Positions 35,680 to 45,052 are shown, numbered from the stretch's first letter. The stretch is 64,000 bases of DNA from JACRCT01 sp036504155 (GCA_036504155.1 DASXVQ010000152.1:1-64000), one strand, 5' to 3'. Notes: generated by a model from the letters alone, not told the origin. Numbers and translations are program-made.

Positions 35680-36321
35680 ATGCAGGTGCTGATCGGAGTG
35701 CTCCAGGCGATCTTGTTCGTCACCTACCCGGTGGCGGTCTACTTCGGCCTGTCGCACTTCAGCACCCGGGGAGTGGGCCTGCTCGTCCTGGCCATGCTCG
35801 CCCCCACGCTCGTCAAGGCGCTCAAGCGCCGCCGCGAGCAGCTCATGGCGACCATGGGCATGCCCATCGCGGTGGCGCTCCTGATGCTGCTCGCCATCGC
35901 CTCCGACGACGTGCGCTTCGTGCTCGCCTACCCGGCGCTGGTGAACCTGGTGCTGCTGCTGCAGTTCCTCTTCACGCTGCGCCAGGGTTCGCAGAGCATG
36001 GTCGAGCGGTTCGCGCGGCTGCAGGTGGACTACCTGTCCCCCAAGGAGATCGCCTACTGCCGCATCGTCACCGCCAGCTGGTGCGGCTTCTTCGTGCTCA
36101 ACGGCGGGGCCTGCGCGGGCTTCGCCGCCTTCACCAGCCGCGCGACCTGGGCGCTCTACACCGGGCTCTTGTCGTACCTGATCCTCGGGGTGCTCTTCGC
36201 GGTGGAATTCACCATCCGCAAGTACCTCTTCCGCCGCTTCGGCCCGGGCCTGCTGGACCGGTTCTTCTCCTGGGTCTTCCCGCCGCCCCCGACGCAGGAA
36301 GGCAACGGCGCCCACGGCTGA
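35680..36321 (+). CDS. COG4648-type integral membrane protein
   Basis: 213 residues with about six membrane helices: residues 2-22, 27-43, 60-90 (two), 125-150, 155-180. Conserved-looking segments: FVTYPVAVYFGLSHFSTRG, YCRIVTASWCGFFVLNGG, YTGLLSYLILGVLFAVEF, IRKYLFRR. The family is found beside acyltransferases and ACPs in aryl-polyene and related lipid clusters; its biochemical role is unknown. 48 bp from the acyltransferase gene, with GAGAGGAACCGC before the ATG. Confidence 0.75.
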   Translation: MQVLIGVLQAILFVTYPVAVYFGLSHFSTRGVGLLVLAMLAPTLVKALKRRREQLMATMGMPIAVALLMLLAIASDDVRFVLAYPALVNLVLLLQFLFTLRQGSQSMVERFARLQVDYLSPKEIAYCRIVTASWCGFFVLNGGACAGFAAFTSRATWALYTGLLSYLILGVLFAVEFTIRKYLFRRFGPGLLDRFFSWVFPPPPTQEGNGAHG

Positions 36322-36564
36322 CCGCGTCGAGCGCCCTTCGCTCCGCGGACCAGGTCCAGGACGATTCCCCGGCCGGTGGCCGGACCGTCGAACTGGTGGA
36401 GGAGCGGGCTGAGTCGGTCGTCGGCGGCAGGGATCTGGCTGGGCGCGGCAGCGGCGCTGGCGGCAGGGGCGATCCTCGGGGCGGCGAGGGCAGGCGACTC
36501 GACGGCACGGTCGGTCCTGGTCGCGCTCGGCCTGCCGATTTGACGATCCGTCGGGCGGCGAGGC

Positions 36565-38253
36565 TCAGGGGCCGCAGCGGAACAGGGCGCCGGGGTGCGG
36601 CCCGCCACGGCAGCTCTCGGCCTTGACGGACTGGTAGGAGCAGCCCGCGCCGCGGATCGCCGGGTTCTTGTGCTTGGTGCCGTCCCAGCAGACCGCCACC
36701 TGGCCGAGGTGGGCCGAGTCGCAGCGCGAGCGGGAGGGGCCCAGGCCCTTGGACACGCCCATCGGCCCGCCCACGCAGTCGCCGGTGCCCGCGGCCACCC
36801 AGGTGCCGGGCTTGGGCGGGCTGGCGGGCGCAGGCGTCGTCGACGCCGCGGTCACGGTCGTGGTGGAGCTCGCCGGCTTGGCGGGATCGGCGGGCTTGGC
36901 CGCGGGAGGCGGCGGGCCCAGCAGCTGGCTCACCGAGTCGTTCTCGGCCACGCACTCGAAGACGAGGCCGGGGGTCGAGCCGGGCTTGCAGGCCTTGGCC
37001 CCGAAGCGCTTGTAGGTGCACCCGGCGCCCTTGATGGCCGGGTTGCGCTGCGTCATGCCGTCCCAGCAGACGGCGAGCTTGCCGGCCTGGGAAGCATTGC
37101 ACCGCTCCAGCGCCGGCTCGGCACCCTTGGACTTCGTCGCGTCTCCGCCGGTGCAATCGCCCGCGCCCACGTACTGCCACGAGTAGGAGATCCCCTCCGC
37201 GTTGGGCCGGGGCGTGGCCGGGGGCGGCGTGGCTGCCGCCGAGGCGCTGCGGCTGGCGCACTCATAGAGGGCGCCCGGGTTCGGGCCGCCCTTGCACGTC
37301 GAGGCCGGGGCCGACTTGTAGACGCAGGCCGGGCCCTTGAACGCGGGGTGCGCGCGCTGCACGCCGTCCCAGCAGACCGCTGCGTTGCCGGCGGTCGCGG
37401 GCACGCACAGCGGCGCAGCCGGGCTCGCGCCGTCGGAGTTGCCGGCCTCCTCGCCGCCGCAGTCGTCGATCCGCAGGAACTTCCAGGCCAGCGTCTCGGA
37501 CGCCGGGGTCTCCGCAGGCTGCTCGTTCTCGCCGCTGAGCAGGGCGATGGTCTGGTGGGCATAGCCCCGGCGCACCTCGGAGCCGGCCGCCACGTCGGGC
37601 GCGGTCAGGTAGTCCTGGTAGGCCTGGACCGCCTCGTCGGGGCGCTCCAGCTCCTCGAGGCAGCGCGCGATGTTGAAGCGCACCACCGCCAGGTCCTCGC
37701 TGTCCTGCGCCCGCCGGAGCTCGGCGAGCGCGCCGGCGAAGTCCTTGGCCGCGAACAGGTCGGCGGCCTTGTTCAATTGGGCCTGCACCTTCTTGTGCGC
37801 CGCGGACGCGCCCGGCTCGGGTGCCGTCTGCGCGGGCGGCTCGGCCGGGGGCTGCTCGGACGGCCCCGCCTTCGCCGCGGGGGGACCGGCCTTGGCGGCG
37901 GGAGCGGTCGCGCCCTTGGGCTTGGGCGTCGCCAGCGGGTAGCCGTCGCACCGGAAGACCGTCCCGGGGTGCGGCCCGCCCTGGCAGGCCTCGGCGCGGA
38001 CCCTCCTGTAGACGCAGCCGGCGCCCTTCACGGCCGGGTTCACCTGGCCCTTGCCGTCCCAGCAGATCGCCGTCATCCCGCCGGCCGAGGCGTCGCACTT
38101 GGAGCGCGCCGGCGAGAGCCCTTTGGACGAGCCTGCCTCGGGGCCTGCGCAGTCTCCCGCGCCCAGCCGCGTCCACTCCCCACGGGCCGGTGCCGGCAGA
38201 CCGAGCGCCGCGCCGAGGGAGAGCAGGAAGAGAGCGGCGGGGACGCGGGCCAT
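36565..38253 (-). CDS. Secreted protein: six-Cys repeats flanking a TPR block
   Basis: 562 residues with a signal peptide (MARVPAALFLLSLGAALGLP). Four copies of a ~75-residue module: copy 1 at about 25-102, then a Pro/Ala linker and a TPR-like helical block (about 150-250, AADLFAAKDFAGALAELRRA, FNIARCLEELERPDEAVQAY), then copies 2-4. Each module reads W-x-G-x-G-D-C-x-G-x-x-G-x-S-x-G-x-x-P-x-R-C-(x)-G-x-x-AVCWDG-x-x-N-P-A-x-KGAGC-x-Y-(x)-A-x-C-x-G-G-P-x-P-G-x-(L/V)-F-x-C, with six Cys that could form three disulfides. Probably secreted or periplasmic. Domain unrecognised. It is followed (upstream in genome order) by no gene on the same strand; the sister gene lies 46 bp behind it. Confidence 0.8.
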   Translation of the reverse strand: MARVPAALFLLSLGAALGLPAPARGEWTRLGAGDCAGPEAGSSKGLSPARSKCDASAGGMTAICWDGKGQVNPAVKGAGCVYRRVRAEACQGGPHPGTVFRCDGYPLATPKPKGATAPAAKAGPPAAKAGPSEQPPAEPPAQTAPEPGASAAHKKVQAQLNKAADLFAAKDFAGALAELRRAQDSEDLAVVRFNIARCLEELERPDEAVQAYQDYLTAPDVAAGSEVRRGYAHQTIALLSGENEQPAETPASETLAWKFLRIDDCGGEEAGNSDGASPAAPLCVPATAGNAAVCWDGVQRAHPAFKGPACVYKSAPASTCKGGPNPGALYECASRSASAAATPPPATPRPNAEGISYSWQYVGAGDCTGGDATKSKGAEPALERCNASQAGKLAVCWDGMTQRNPAIKGAGCTYKRFGAKACKPGSTPGLVFECVAENDSVSQLLGPPPPAAKPADPAKPASSTTTVTAASTTPAPASPPKPGTWVAAGTGDCVGGPMGVSKGLGPSRSRCDSAHLGQVAVCWDGTKHKNPAIRGAGCSYQSVKAESCRGGPHPGALFRCGP

Positions 38254-38298
38254 CGCGGACCTCGAGGGGGAAATCAGGAGTGGGGCGGGCGAGAGCGC

Positions 38299-40761
38299 CT
38301 ACGGCCCGCAGCGGTAGACGTAGCCCGGGTTCTTCCCGTCCCGGCAATCGCCAGGGCGCACCTTCTTGTAGGCGCAGACCGGGGTGCCCGAGCCGGCGCG
38401 CCTCTGCTGCACGCCATCCCAGCAGACCGCCGACAGGCCCGCGGTGGCGGGGCCGCAGCGCCCGGGGTCGGGCGCGGACCCGGCGGAGCTGCCGGTGTCG
38501 TTGCCGGCGCAGTCGTTGACGCCGACGTAGTTCCAGACGAGCCCGGTCGACGAGGCCGGGGCGGCGCCCGCCGAGGCCTCGGAAGCCACGCACTCGTAGA
38601 GCGTGCCGGAGTTCGAGCCGCCCCTGCAGGACGAAGCGGGGATGCCCTTGTAGATGCACGAGGTGCTCCAGCAGACGGCCGCCTTGCCCACCGAGCTGGG
38701 ATCGCAGGCGGCGGGCAGCGGCGCGCCGCCGGCGGTCTGGCCGACGTCGCTGCCGTCGCAGTTGCCGAAGCCGACCGACTTCCAGTCGTAGCGCAGGCTG
38801 GCGGGCGAAGGCGGCGGGGTCGCCGGGTGCGGCTGGGCCGTCGTGCCCGAGACGCACTCGTAGAGGAAGCCGGGGCTCCCGCCGCCCGTGCAGCCGGCGG
38901 GGGTCAGCCGCTTGTAGGCGCAAACCGGCTTGTCGGAGCCCCAGTGCTTCTGCTGCGCGCCGTCCCAGCAGACCGCCGAGAGGCCGGCGGTGCCGGCGTC
39001 GCAGCGCTCGAGGGCCGGCTGCGCGCCCGCGGTGCTGCCGGTGTCGTTGCCGCTGCAGTCGTCCACGCGGGTGTAGCGCCACGTGTAGCCGGCGGCGGCG
39101 GGCGGGCGGTTGGAGGGCGGCGGCTGGGCCGAGACGGTGGAGGCGACGCACTCGTAGAGGGCGCCGGGGTGCTCGCTGCCGGTGCAGCTCTCGGCATCCT
39201 TGTGCTTGTAGCTGCAGGCGACCTTGCCGGACGGGTGCCGGGTGCTCACGCCGTCCCAGCAGATGGACACCTGGCCGACGGAGGAGGCGTCGCAGCGGTC
39301 GGAGGCCGGGACGGTGCCCAGCGTGCTGCCCTCGTCCTGGCCGTGGCAGCCGTCGTTGCGCAGGTAGCGCCAGGAGTAGGCCGGTTGGTAGGTGGGCGGG
39401 GGATTGGAGGGCGGAGGAACGTAGGCCGTCCCGCCGGTGCGGATGCACTCGAAGAGGGTGCCGGGGTGATCGCCGCCGTAGCAGCTCGCCGCCGAGGCGC
39501 GCTTGTAGGAGCAGGACGCGTGCTTCTTCTTGTGGTGCTTGTGGTGCTTGTCGTCCCAGCAGACGGCGGCCTCCCCGACCGTCGCCTCGTTGCACATCTC
39601 GGGGCTCGGGTCCTCGCCGCGGGAAGTCCCGATCTCGCCGGCCTCGCAGTCGTCGAGCCGGGTGAAGCGCCAGGCGAAGCCGGGGGCGGCGGACGGCGGC
39701 GGGTCCGCCGGCGGAGGGGGGGCGACCGGGAGCTGCACCTCGGGATACTCGGGCGGCGGCTGGCCGGGGGCCAGGACCTGGCACTCGTAGAGGTAGCCGG
39801 GGCTCGCGCCGCCCTTGCAGCCGGCGGCCCCGAAGCGCTTGTAGGTGCAGGCCGGGTAGCCGAAGCCCTTGTTCCTCTGCGCTCCTCCATCCCAGCAGAC
39901 GGCGCTCATGCCCACCGTGGCCTTGTCGCAGCGGTCCATCAGCGGGTAGGGGCCTCGCGAGCTGCCGGAGTCGCCTCCGGAGCAGTCGCTGATCCGCTGG
40001 TAGCTCCAGGCGTACCCGGGGGCCGCAGGCGGCGGGGCGTACGCGGTGGGCGGCGGGTTCTGGGGCGGCTGCGCAGGATGCGGAGGCTGCGCCGGACCGA
40101 GCGCCGCGCACTCGTAGACGAGCCCGGGGACCGCCCCGCCGGTGCAGGCGGGGGCGGCCGTGCGCTTGTAGATGCAGGCGGCGTTGCCGAGCCTGGGGTG
40201 GCGGTACTGGGCGCCGTCCCAGCAGACGGCCGTCTGGCCGAGGGTGCCCGGCCCGCAGCGCTCGGGCGAGGGCAGGGCGCCCTTGCTGCTCGCCGTGTCG
40301 TTGCCGACGCAGTCGCCGACCCGCGCGTACCGCCACTGGTAGCCCGCCGCCGCCGGCGGGGTGCCAGGTCCGGGGGGAGGCGGCGCCGCGACGGCGGGAC
40401 CGGGACCGGGCGGCGGGGGCGCGGCCGCGGTCGCGCCGTGCATGGCGTCCGCGTTGCAGCGGTAGAGCAAGCCCGGGTTGCCGCCGCCCGTGCACTGGGC
40501 CGCCTGGAGGCGCTTGTAGACGCACACCGGCTTCCTGGCCTTGGCGTTCCGGTACTGGACGTCGTCCCAGCAGACGACCGCGGTCCCGCCGGTGCTCGCC
40601 GCGCAGCGGGTCTGGTCCGGCTGGGCGCCGAGCGTGGAGCCGGTGTCGCCCCCGGCGCAGTCGCCCACGCCCACGTACTCCCAGGCGGCGTGGGCCGGAG
40701 CGGCGGCGAGCGCGCTCGCCAGGGCCGCCGCGGCCGTCCAGAGATTCGCCTTTGCGAACAT
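38299..40761 (-). CDS. Secreted protein with eight six-Cys repeats
   Basis: 820 residues with a signal peptide (MFAKANLWTAAAALASALAA). The mature protein is eight tandem modules of about 75 residues joined by Pro-rich linkers. Each has the same core as its neighbour: Y-x-W-x-Y-x-x-x-DC-x-G-x-D-x-GS, then AVCWDG, CxYKR, CxGGxxPGxLYEC. The sixth (YTWRYTRVDDCSGNDTGST) is close to the apparent consensus; the fourth and seventh are the most divergent, the seventh lacking part of the middle. No enzymatic motif. An extended, disulfide-rich surface or matrix protein is a fair guess. It lies 46 bp upstream of the four-copy sister, likely cotranscribed, and arose with it by duplication. Confidence 0.82.
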   Translation of the reverse strand: MFAKANLWTAAAALASALAAAPAHAAWEYVGVGDCAGGDTGSTLGAQPDQTRCAASTGGTAVVCWDDVQYRNAKARKPVCVYKRLQAAQCTGGGNPGLLYRCNADAMHGATAAAPPPPGPGPAVAAPPPPGPGTPPAAAGYQWRYARVGDCVGNDTASSKGALPSPERCGPGTLGQTAVCWDGAQYRHPRLGNAACIYKRTAAPACTGGAVPGLVYECAALGPAQPPHPAQPPQNPPPTAYAPPPAAPGYAWSYQRISDCSGGDSGSSRGPYPLMDRCDKATVGMSAVCWDGGAQRNKGFGYPACTYKRFGAAGCKGGASPGYLYECQVLAPGQPPPEYPEVQLPVAPPPPADPPPSAAPGFAWRFTRLDDCEAGEIGTSRGEDPSPEMCNEATVGEAAVCWDDKHHKHHKKKHASCSYKRASAASCYGGDHPGTLFECIRTGGTAYVPPPSNPPPTYQPAYSWRYLRNDGCHGQDEGSTLGTVPASDRCDASSVGQVSICWDGVSTRHPSGKVACSYKHKDAESCTGSEHPGALYECVASTVSAQPPPSNRPPAAAGYTWRYTRVDDCSGNDTGSTAGAQPALERCDAGTAGLSAVCWDGAQQKHWGSDKPVCAYKRLTPAGCTGGGSPGFLYECVSGTTAQPHPATPPPSPASLRYDWKSVGFGNCDGSDVGQTAGGAPLPAACDPSSVGKAAVCWSTSCIYKGIPASSCRGGSNSGTLYECVASEASAGAAPASSTGLVWNYVGVNDCAGNDTGSSAGSAPDPGRCGPATAGLSAVCWDGVQQRRAGSGTPVCAYKKVRPGDCRDGKNPGYVYRCGP

Positions 40762-40989
40762 GTCGTTCTCCCGACCGCGGTGATGGGGACGGTCGCCCCC
40801 GGGGGCTTACGGACGTCGGCTGCCCCGCAGTGTATTCCACGCCGCCCCGACGCCCCTGCCGCTCACCCTCGACCATCCCTGGAGGGGTGGTCAAGAGCGC
40901 CACAAGCCGGCTGGACGTCGGGCGGGCGACCTTGTCCAATTGGGGACTCCCCGTTGCCGCAGAAAGAGCCTCCTGCTACAAGGGCCGCC

Positions 40990-42258
40990 ATGCGAATCCG
41001 CCTCATCTACCCCAAGTGGCCCAAGCTCGAGCACCAGACGGAGTGGCACCTCCCGCCCCACGGGCCGGTGGTGTTCGCAGCGTGCGTCCCGCCCGAGCAC
41101 GACCTGAAGTTCACCGACGAGAACATCGACCCGGTGGACCTGAACGAGCGGCCGGACCTGGTCTGCATCTCCATGATGCTGACCTGCCAGACGCCGCGCG
41201 GCTGGGAGCTGGGCGACCACTTCCGCGCCCAGGGCATCCCGGTCATCTTCGGCGGCATCGCCACCATGCTCCACGCCGAGCAGACCGCGCAGCACGGGGA
41301 CGCGGTGTTCCTGGGCGAGGCCGAGGGCCGCTTCGAGGGCGTCCTCGCGGACCTGGCGAAGAAGCAGCTCAAGAAGAAGTACGACTACCTCGAGACCCCG
41401 GTCGCGGTGGAGCTGGTGGGCACGGCGCGCCGCTCCATCCTCAACCGCGACGTCTACAACTACCGCGGCGTGCAGATGGTGGACCTGGTCCACGCCTCGC
41501 GCGGCTGCCGCTTCAACTGCTACCCCTGCTGCGTGCGCTACCTGGGCGGCCGCAGCTTCCGGCCCCGCCCCATCGACAAGGTCGTGGAAGAGGTCGCGTC
41601 CATCCCCAACAACCGCCTGTTCATGGTGGACAACTCGCTCGCCCAGAACAAGCAGTGGGAGATCGACCTGTTCAAGGCGCTGGCGCCCCTGAAGCGCTCG
41701 ATCATCAGCCACCCCATCGAGGACGACCTCGACGTGCTCAAGGCGGCCGCCGACGCCGGCGCCTGGTACATCTACCAGGCCGTCTTCGACACCTCGGACT
41801 ACATCCGCGCGCGCATCAAGCGCTACAAGGACCACGGCATCCGCGTCGAGGGCACCATCCTGCTCGGCCTGGACGAGCACGACGAGGACTACATCAAGCG
41901 CCTGGTGGACTTCCTGCTGGAGGTCAACCTCGACCTGGCGGAGTTCACGGTCCTCACCCCGTTCCCGCACACCCGCACCTACGAGGACCTGGAAAAGCAG
42001 GGGCGCATCCTGCACAAGGACTGGGCGCGCTACAACGCGGGCGAGGTGGTCTTCAAGCCGGCCAAGATGAGCGGCGAGAAGCTCCAGGAGATGTACCACT
42101 ACGCCTGGAACACCTTCTACAAGAGCGCCCCGCACGCCCTGAAGATGGCCCGCGTGCTCAAGCAGGCCATCAAGCGCGAGGAGGCCTGGGGCACCAAGGG
42201 CCGCTTCGAGCCCAAGGTCGGCGACGCCGTCAAGTTCGGCAAGACCGTCGACCGCTAG
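40990..42258 (+). CDS. B12-binding-domain radical SAM protein
   Basis: The ATG at 40990 gives 422 residues; the much longer open frame upstream is antisense to the repeat proteins. Residues 1-130 are a cobalamin-binding-like Rossmann domain (IRLIYPKWPKLE, FGGIATMLHAEQ) lacking a clear DxHxxG. The radical SAM core follows with RGCRFNCYPCCVRYLGG (CxxxCxxC), then VEEVASIPNNRLFMVDNSL. C-terminal part: YKDHGIRVEGTILLGLDEHD and FTVLTPFPHTRTYEDL. Enzymes of this class methylate or rearrange unactivated carbons. Product unknown. Divergent from the repeat genes across 228 bp; a hairpin follows. Confidence 0.88.
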   Translation: MRIRLIYPKWPKLEHQTEWHLPPHGPVVFAACVPPEHDLKFTDENIDPVDLNERPDLVCISMMLTCQTPRGWELGDHFRAQGIPVIFGGIATMLHAEQTAQHGDAVFLGEAEGRFEGVLADLAKKQLKKKYDYLETPVAVELVGTARRSILNRDVYNYRGVQMVDLVHASRGCRFNCYPCCVRYLGGRSFRPRPIDKVVEEVASIPNNRLFMVDNSLAQNKQWEIDLFKALAPLKRSIISHPIEDDLDVLKAAADAGAWYIYQAVFDTSDYIRARIKRYKDHGIRVEGTILLGLDEHDEDYIKRLVDFLLEVNLDLAEFTVLTPFPHTRTYEDLEKQGRILHKDWARYNAGEVVFKPAKMSGEKLQEMYHYAWNTFYKSAPHALKMARVLKQAIKREEAWGTKGRFEPKVGDAVKFGKTVDR

Positions 42259-42303
42259 CCCCGGCCGGTCTCCGGCCCGCTTCAAAGGATTCGATCTTCT
42301 CTG

Positions 42304-42337
42304 GAAGGGGCGGGCCTCGAGGGGCCTGCCCCTTCTT
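42304..42337 (+). terminator. Terminator-like hairpin after the B12-radical SAM gene
   Basis: A stem of GAAGGGGC and GGCC against their complements, followed by CTTT, 46 bp after the stop. Likely ends the transcript before deoC. Confidence 0.5.
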
Positions 42338-42446
42338 TGGTGAAGCCCCCGGCTCGCCCGCAGGGGGGCGCTGCGCCGCTCGACAACCCGGGTGTCCGCC
42401 TCCTAGAATCGCCGCCTTTTCGACACCCTGCATCAGAGGTGCACCC

Positions 42447-43346
42447 GTGGCCGACTCCCAGGATTTCGAAGCCCTCGTCCAGATCATCGCCGACCGCGTC
42501 TCCGAGCGCCTCGGCATGGCGAGCTCGCCCGCCTCGCAGGCCGTCGTGGACGTGCGGCAGGGCAGCGGCGGCTGCGGCAACGCCTGCGGCAGCTGCGGCA
42601 ACAAGGAGGGCGGCTGCGGCGCCCACGCCATCGTCCACCAGGGCGCCACGCGGGTGACCCCGGTCGGCCACACCCGGACCAGCCCGGACATGGCCCGCTA
42701 CATCGACCACACGATGCTCAAGCCCGAGGCGACGCACGACGAGATCGTCAAGCTGTGCAACGAGGCCCGGCAGTACGGCTTCGCCACGGTGTGCGTGAAC
42801 TCCTCGAACGTCGGCCTGGCGGCGCAGCTGCTCAAGGGCTGCAGCACGGTGGCCATCGCGGTGGTCGGCTTCCCGCTCGGCGCGGCGCTGCCCTCGGCCA
42901 AGGCCTTCGAGGCCCGCGAGGCGGTGCGCTGCGGCGCCAGGGAGATCGACACCGTCGTCAACATCGGCGCCCTCAAGTCGCACGACTACCGCCTGGTCTT
43001 CGAGGACCTCAAGGCGGTCGTCGACGCCGTCCGCGGCACCCCGGTCAAGGTCATCCTCGAGACCAGCCAGCTGGACACCGAGGAGAAGATCATCGGCTGC
43101 GCGCTCTCCAAGGCGGCCGGCGCGGCCTTCGTGAAGACCTCCACCGGGTTCGCCAAGGGCGGCGCCACGGTCGAGGACGTGGCCCTGATGCGCCGCATCG
43201 TCGGCGAGGAGATGGGCGTCAAGGCCTCGGGCGGCGTGCGCTCGCTCGAAGACGCGCAGAAGTTCGTGGCCGCCGGCGCCGACCGCCTGGGGGCCAGCGC
43301 CTCGGTGGCCATCGTGACCGGGCAGAAGTCGAAGAGCGCCTACTAG
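42447..43346 (+). CDS. deoC: Deoxyribose-phosphate aldolase with N-terminal extension
   Basis: GTG start at 42447 (AGAGGT upstream), 299 residues. The catalytic domain begins at about 80: DMARYIDHTMLKPEATHDEI, VGFPLGAALPSAKAFE, Schiff-base Lys230 in FVKTSTGF, Lys259 in KASGG. It splits 2-deoxyribose-5-phosphate into acetaldehyde and glyceraldehyde-3-phosphate. Ahead of it, residues 5-24 form an amphipathic helix (DFEALVQIIADRVSERL) followed by a Cys/Gly segment (Cys43, 47, 50, 57 in GGCGNACGSCGNKEGGCG). Such helices serve as encapsulation peptides in aldolases of sugar-phosphate-utilizing microcompartments; no shell gene is in the window, so that is inference. Standard DeoC is about 220-250 residues. 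Confidence 0.93.
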   Translation: MADSQDFEALVQIIADRVSERLGMASSPASQAVVDVRQGSGGCGNACGSCGNKEGGCGAHAIVHQGATRVTPVGHTRTSPDMARYIDHTMLKPEATHDEIVKLCNEARQYGFATVCVNSSNVGLAAQLLKGCSTVAIAVVGFPLGAALPSAKAFEAREAVRCGAREIDTVVNIGALKSHDYRLVFEDLKAVVDAVRGTPVKVILETSQLDTEEKIIGCALSKAAGAAFVKTSTGFAKGGATVEDVALMRRIVGEEMGVKASGGVRSLEDAQKFVAAGADRLGASASVAIVTGQKSKSAY

Positions 43347-43384
43347 GTCGACCCGCAAGCCGGCACGGAGGCCGGCCGCTACCC

Positions 43385-45052
43385 ATGGCCGAAGAGCCCC
43401 GCCCCGAGCCTCCCCCCTCGACGAGCGCCGGCGACGCTCCGGCTCCGGCTCCGGACCCGGCCGCCCCTGCCTCGGCTCCCCCTGCGCCCCCTGCGCCTCA
43501 GCCCGCGGTCGACCCCGCCGCGGCGCGCTGGGGCATCGCCGAGGGCGCGCTGGTGGTGTTCGGCGCGCTGCTCGTCGCCTGGCTGGGGCTGAAGACCGAG
43601 GTCTTCACCATCGACAGCTACTACTACCTGTCGAAGGCCAAGAGCCTGGCGCAGGGGCACTGGCTGACCATCCCCTGGGGCGACGGGCTCGACCGCAAGT
43701 TCTTCTGGGGCTACTCGCTGGTGCTGGCGATCCCGATGAAGCTCTTCGGCGAGTCGGCGTTCTGGCTGGTCTCGGCGGTGCTCTACGGCTGGACCGGGCT
43801 GGTGCTCTCGCGCATCTTCCGCATGTTGCCGATGGAGCCGCCGACCCGCTTCGGGGCGATGGCCCTGGCGGTGCTCAACCCGGTGGCGCTGTGGTGGTCC
43901 TCGGTGCCGATGTCCGAGGGGCTGCTGGTGTCGCTGGCGGCGACCTCCGTCTACTTCGGCGCGCGCTTCCGCCAGGGCGCCGCGGGCCGCGAGGCGCTGT
44001 GGGCGGCGCTCTTCGGCGGGCTGGCGTTCCTGACCCGCGTCGAGGGCGCCTTCGTGGCCCTGGTGCTGGTGGCGCTGTGCGGGCCGCGCCTGTGGCGCGA
44101 GAAGCGCTGGGCGCTCTTCGCGCTGTGCATCGTGATCTTCGGCGTGCCCGAGGCCCTGCACGTCACCTACCTGCGCGCCATCGCCGTCGAGTCCAAGGGG
44201 CTCATCGCCTACCTGGACGAGGCGCGCGCGCACCTCGCGGAGTTCAACTTCCTCGACGGCATGTGGCGGCACACCCGCGCGCCGTTCTGGATGATCTTCC
44301 GGTTCGACACCGAGTCGTGGCTCTACGCGCGCTTCTTCCCCTCGTGGCTGACCGTGCTGCAGGGCGTGGTCACGGTGCTGTACCTGGGCGGGGTCGTGGC
44401 GGCGCTGGTGCAGGGCATCTTCCCCAAGCGCAGCTACTCGTTCCCGGTGGCGCTGGGCCTGCTCGCCTTCGCCCTGATTCACTCCGTCTGGTACTACGCC
44501 TACGAGCGCTACGACTACCTGATGTATCCGGCGGCGGCGCTGGTCTTCGCCGCGGGGGTGGACTCGGCGGCGCGCTGGGCCAAGCCCAAGGTCTACCTGG
44601 GCATCGTGCTCGGCGTGACGCTCTCCTGCGCGCTCGTCTCCGGCGTCTACGGCGTGCAGGTGTCGCGCATGCACGCCGAGCGGCTCAAGCTGCACCAGGG
44701 CAACCGGGACTTCCGGGCCATCGCCAAGGCCGTCAACGACGCCAACCCCGACAAGCGCCCGGTCATCACCGACCTCGGACCGTGGGTGGCCTTCTATTTG
44801 AACGGCCGCTCGTACTTCAACCGGCACGAGCAGGACTTCTACGACGACGCGGTGCCCACCGGCGACGACGGGCGCATCTTCCTGGCCAAGAAGAGGGTGG
44901 CCGCCATCGTCTCCAGCCGGCCGGTGCGCGACCTCGTCCGCGAGTTCAACCTGGTCGAGGGCGAGTACCACCTGCTGCCCCAGCCCGCCAAGAGCGGGTC
45001 GGCGACCACGCTCCTCGTGCTCGACCTGCCGGTCGGCAGCGCCGTCGAGTAG
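43385..45052 (+). CDS. GT-C (dolichyl-phosphate-mannose/ArnT-like) glycosyltransferase
   Basis: 555 residues. A Pro/Ala-rich cytoplasmic tail of about 48 residues precedes some 11 membrane helices. The first periplasmic loop after helix 1 carries the acidic pair (VFTIDSYYYLSKAKSL), the usual catalytic region of GT39/PMT-ArnT enzymes. A soluble C-terminal domain (about 430-555) follows (DKRPVITDLGPWVAFYLNGRS). It should transfer sugar from a polyprenyl-phosphate donor to a lipid or protein outside. Acceptor unknown. ATG at 43385, 38 bp after deoC. Confidence 0.8.
   Translation: MAEEPRPEPPPSTSAGDAPAPAPDPAAPASAPPAPPAPQPAVDPAAARWGIAEGALVVFGALLVAWLGLKTEVFTIDSYYYLSKAKSLAQGHWLTIPWGDGLDRKFFWGYSLVLAIPMKLFGESAFWLVSAVLYGWTGLVLSRIFRMLPMEPPTRFGAMALAVLNPVALWWSSVPMSEGLLVSLAATSVYFGARFRQGAAGREALWAALFGGLAFLTRVEGAFVALVLVALCGPRLWREKRWALFALCIVIFGVPEALHVTYLRAIAVESKGLIAYLDEARAHLAEFNFLDGMWRHTRAPFWMIFRFDTESWLYARFFPSWLTVLQGVVTVLYLGGVVAALVQGIFPKRSYSFPVALGLLAFALIHSVWYYAYERYDYLMYPAAALVFAAGVDSAARWAKPKVYLGIVLGVTLSCALVSGVYGVQVSRMHAERLKLHQGNRDFRAIAKAVNDANPDKRPVITDLGPWVAFYLNGRSYFNRHEQDFYDDAVPTGDDGRIFLAKKRVAAIVSSRPVRDLVREFNLVEGEYHLLPQPAKSGSATTLLVLDLPVGSAVE

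Noticed and set aside
36376..36543. Possible 55-codon membrane peptide after the COG4648 gene
   Set aside because: Hydrophobic stretch is present, but only a GTG start without a ribosome site; Ala/Gly-rich frames arise by chance here.
36595..42258. Very long plus-strand open frame (about 1900 codons) across the six-Cys repeat genes
   Set aside because: It is antisense to two genes with clear signal peptides and repeats; its translation is low-complexity Ala/Gly/Arg. Only the last 422 codons, from 40990, are a real gene.
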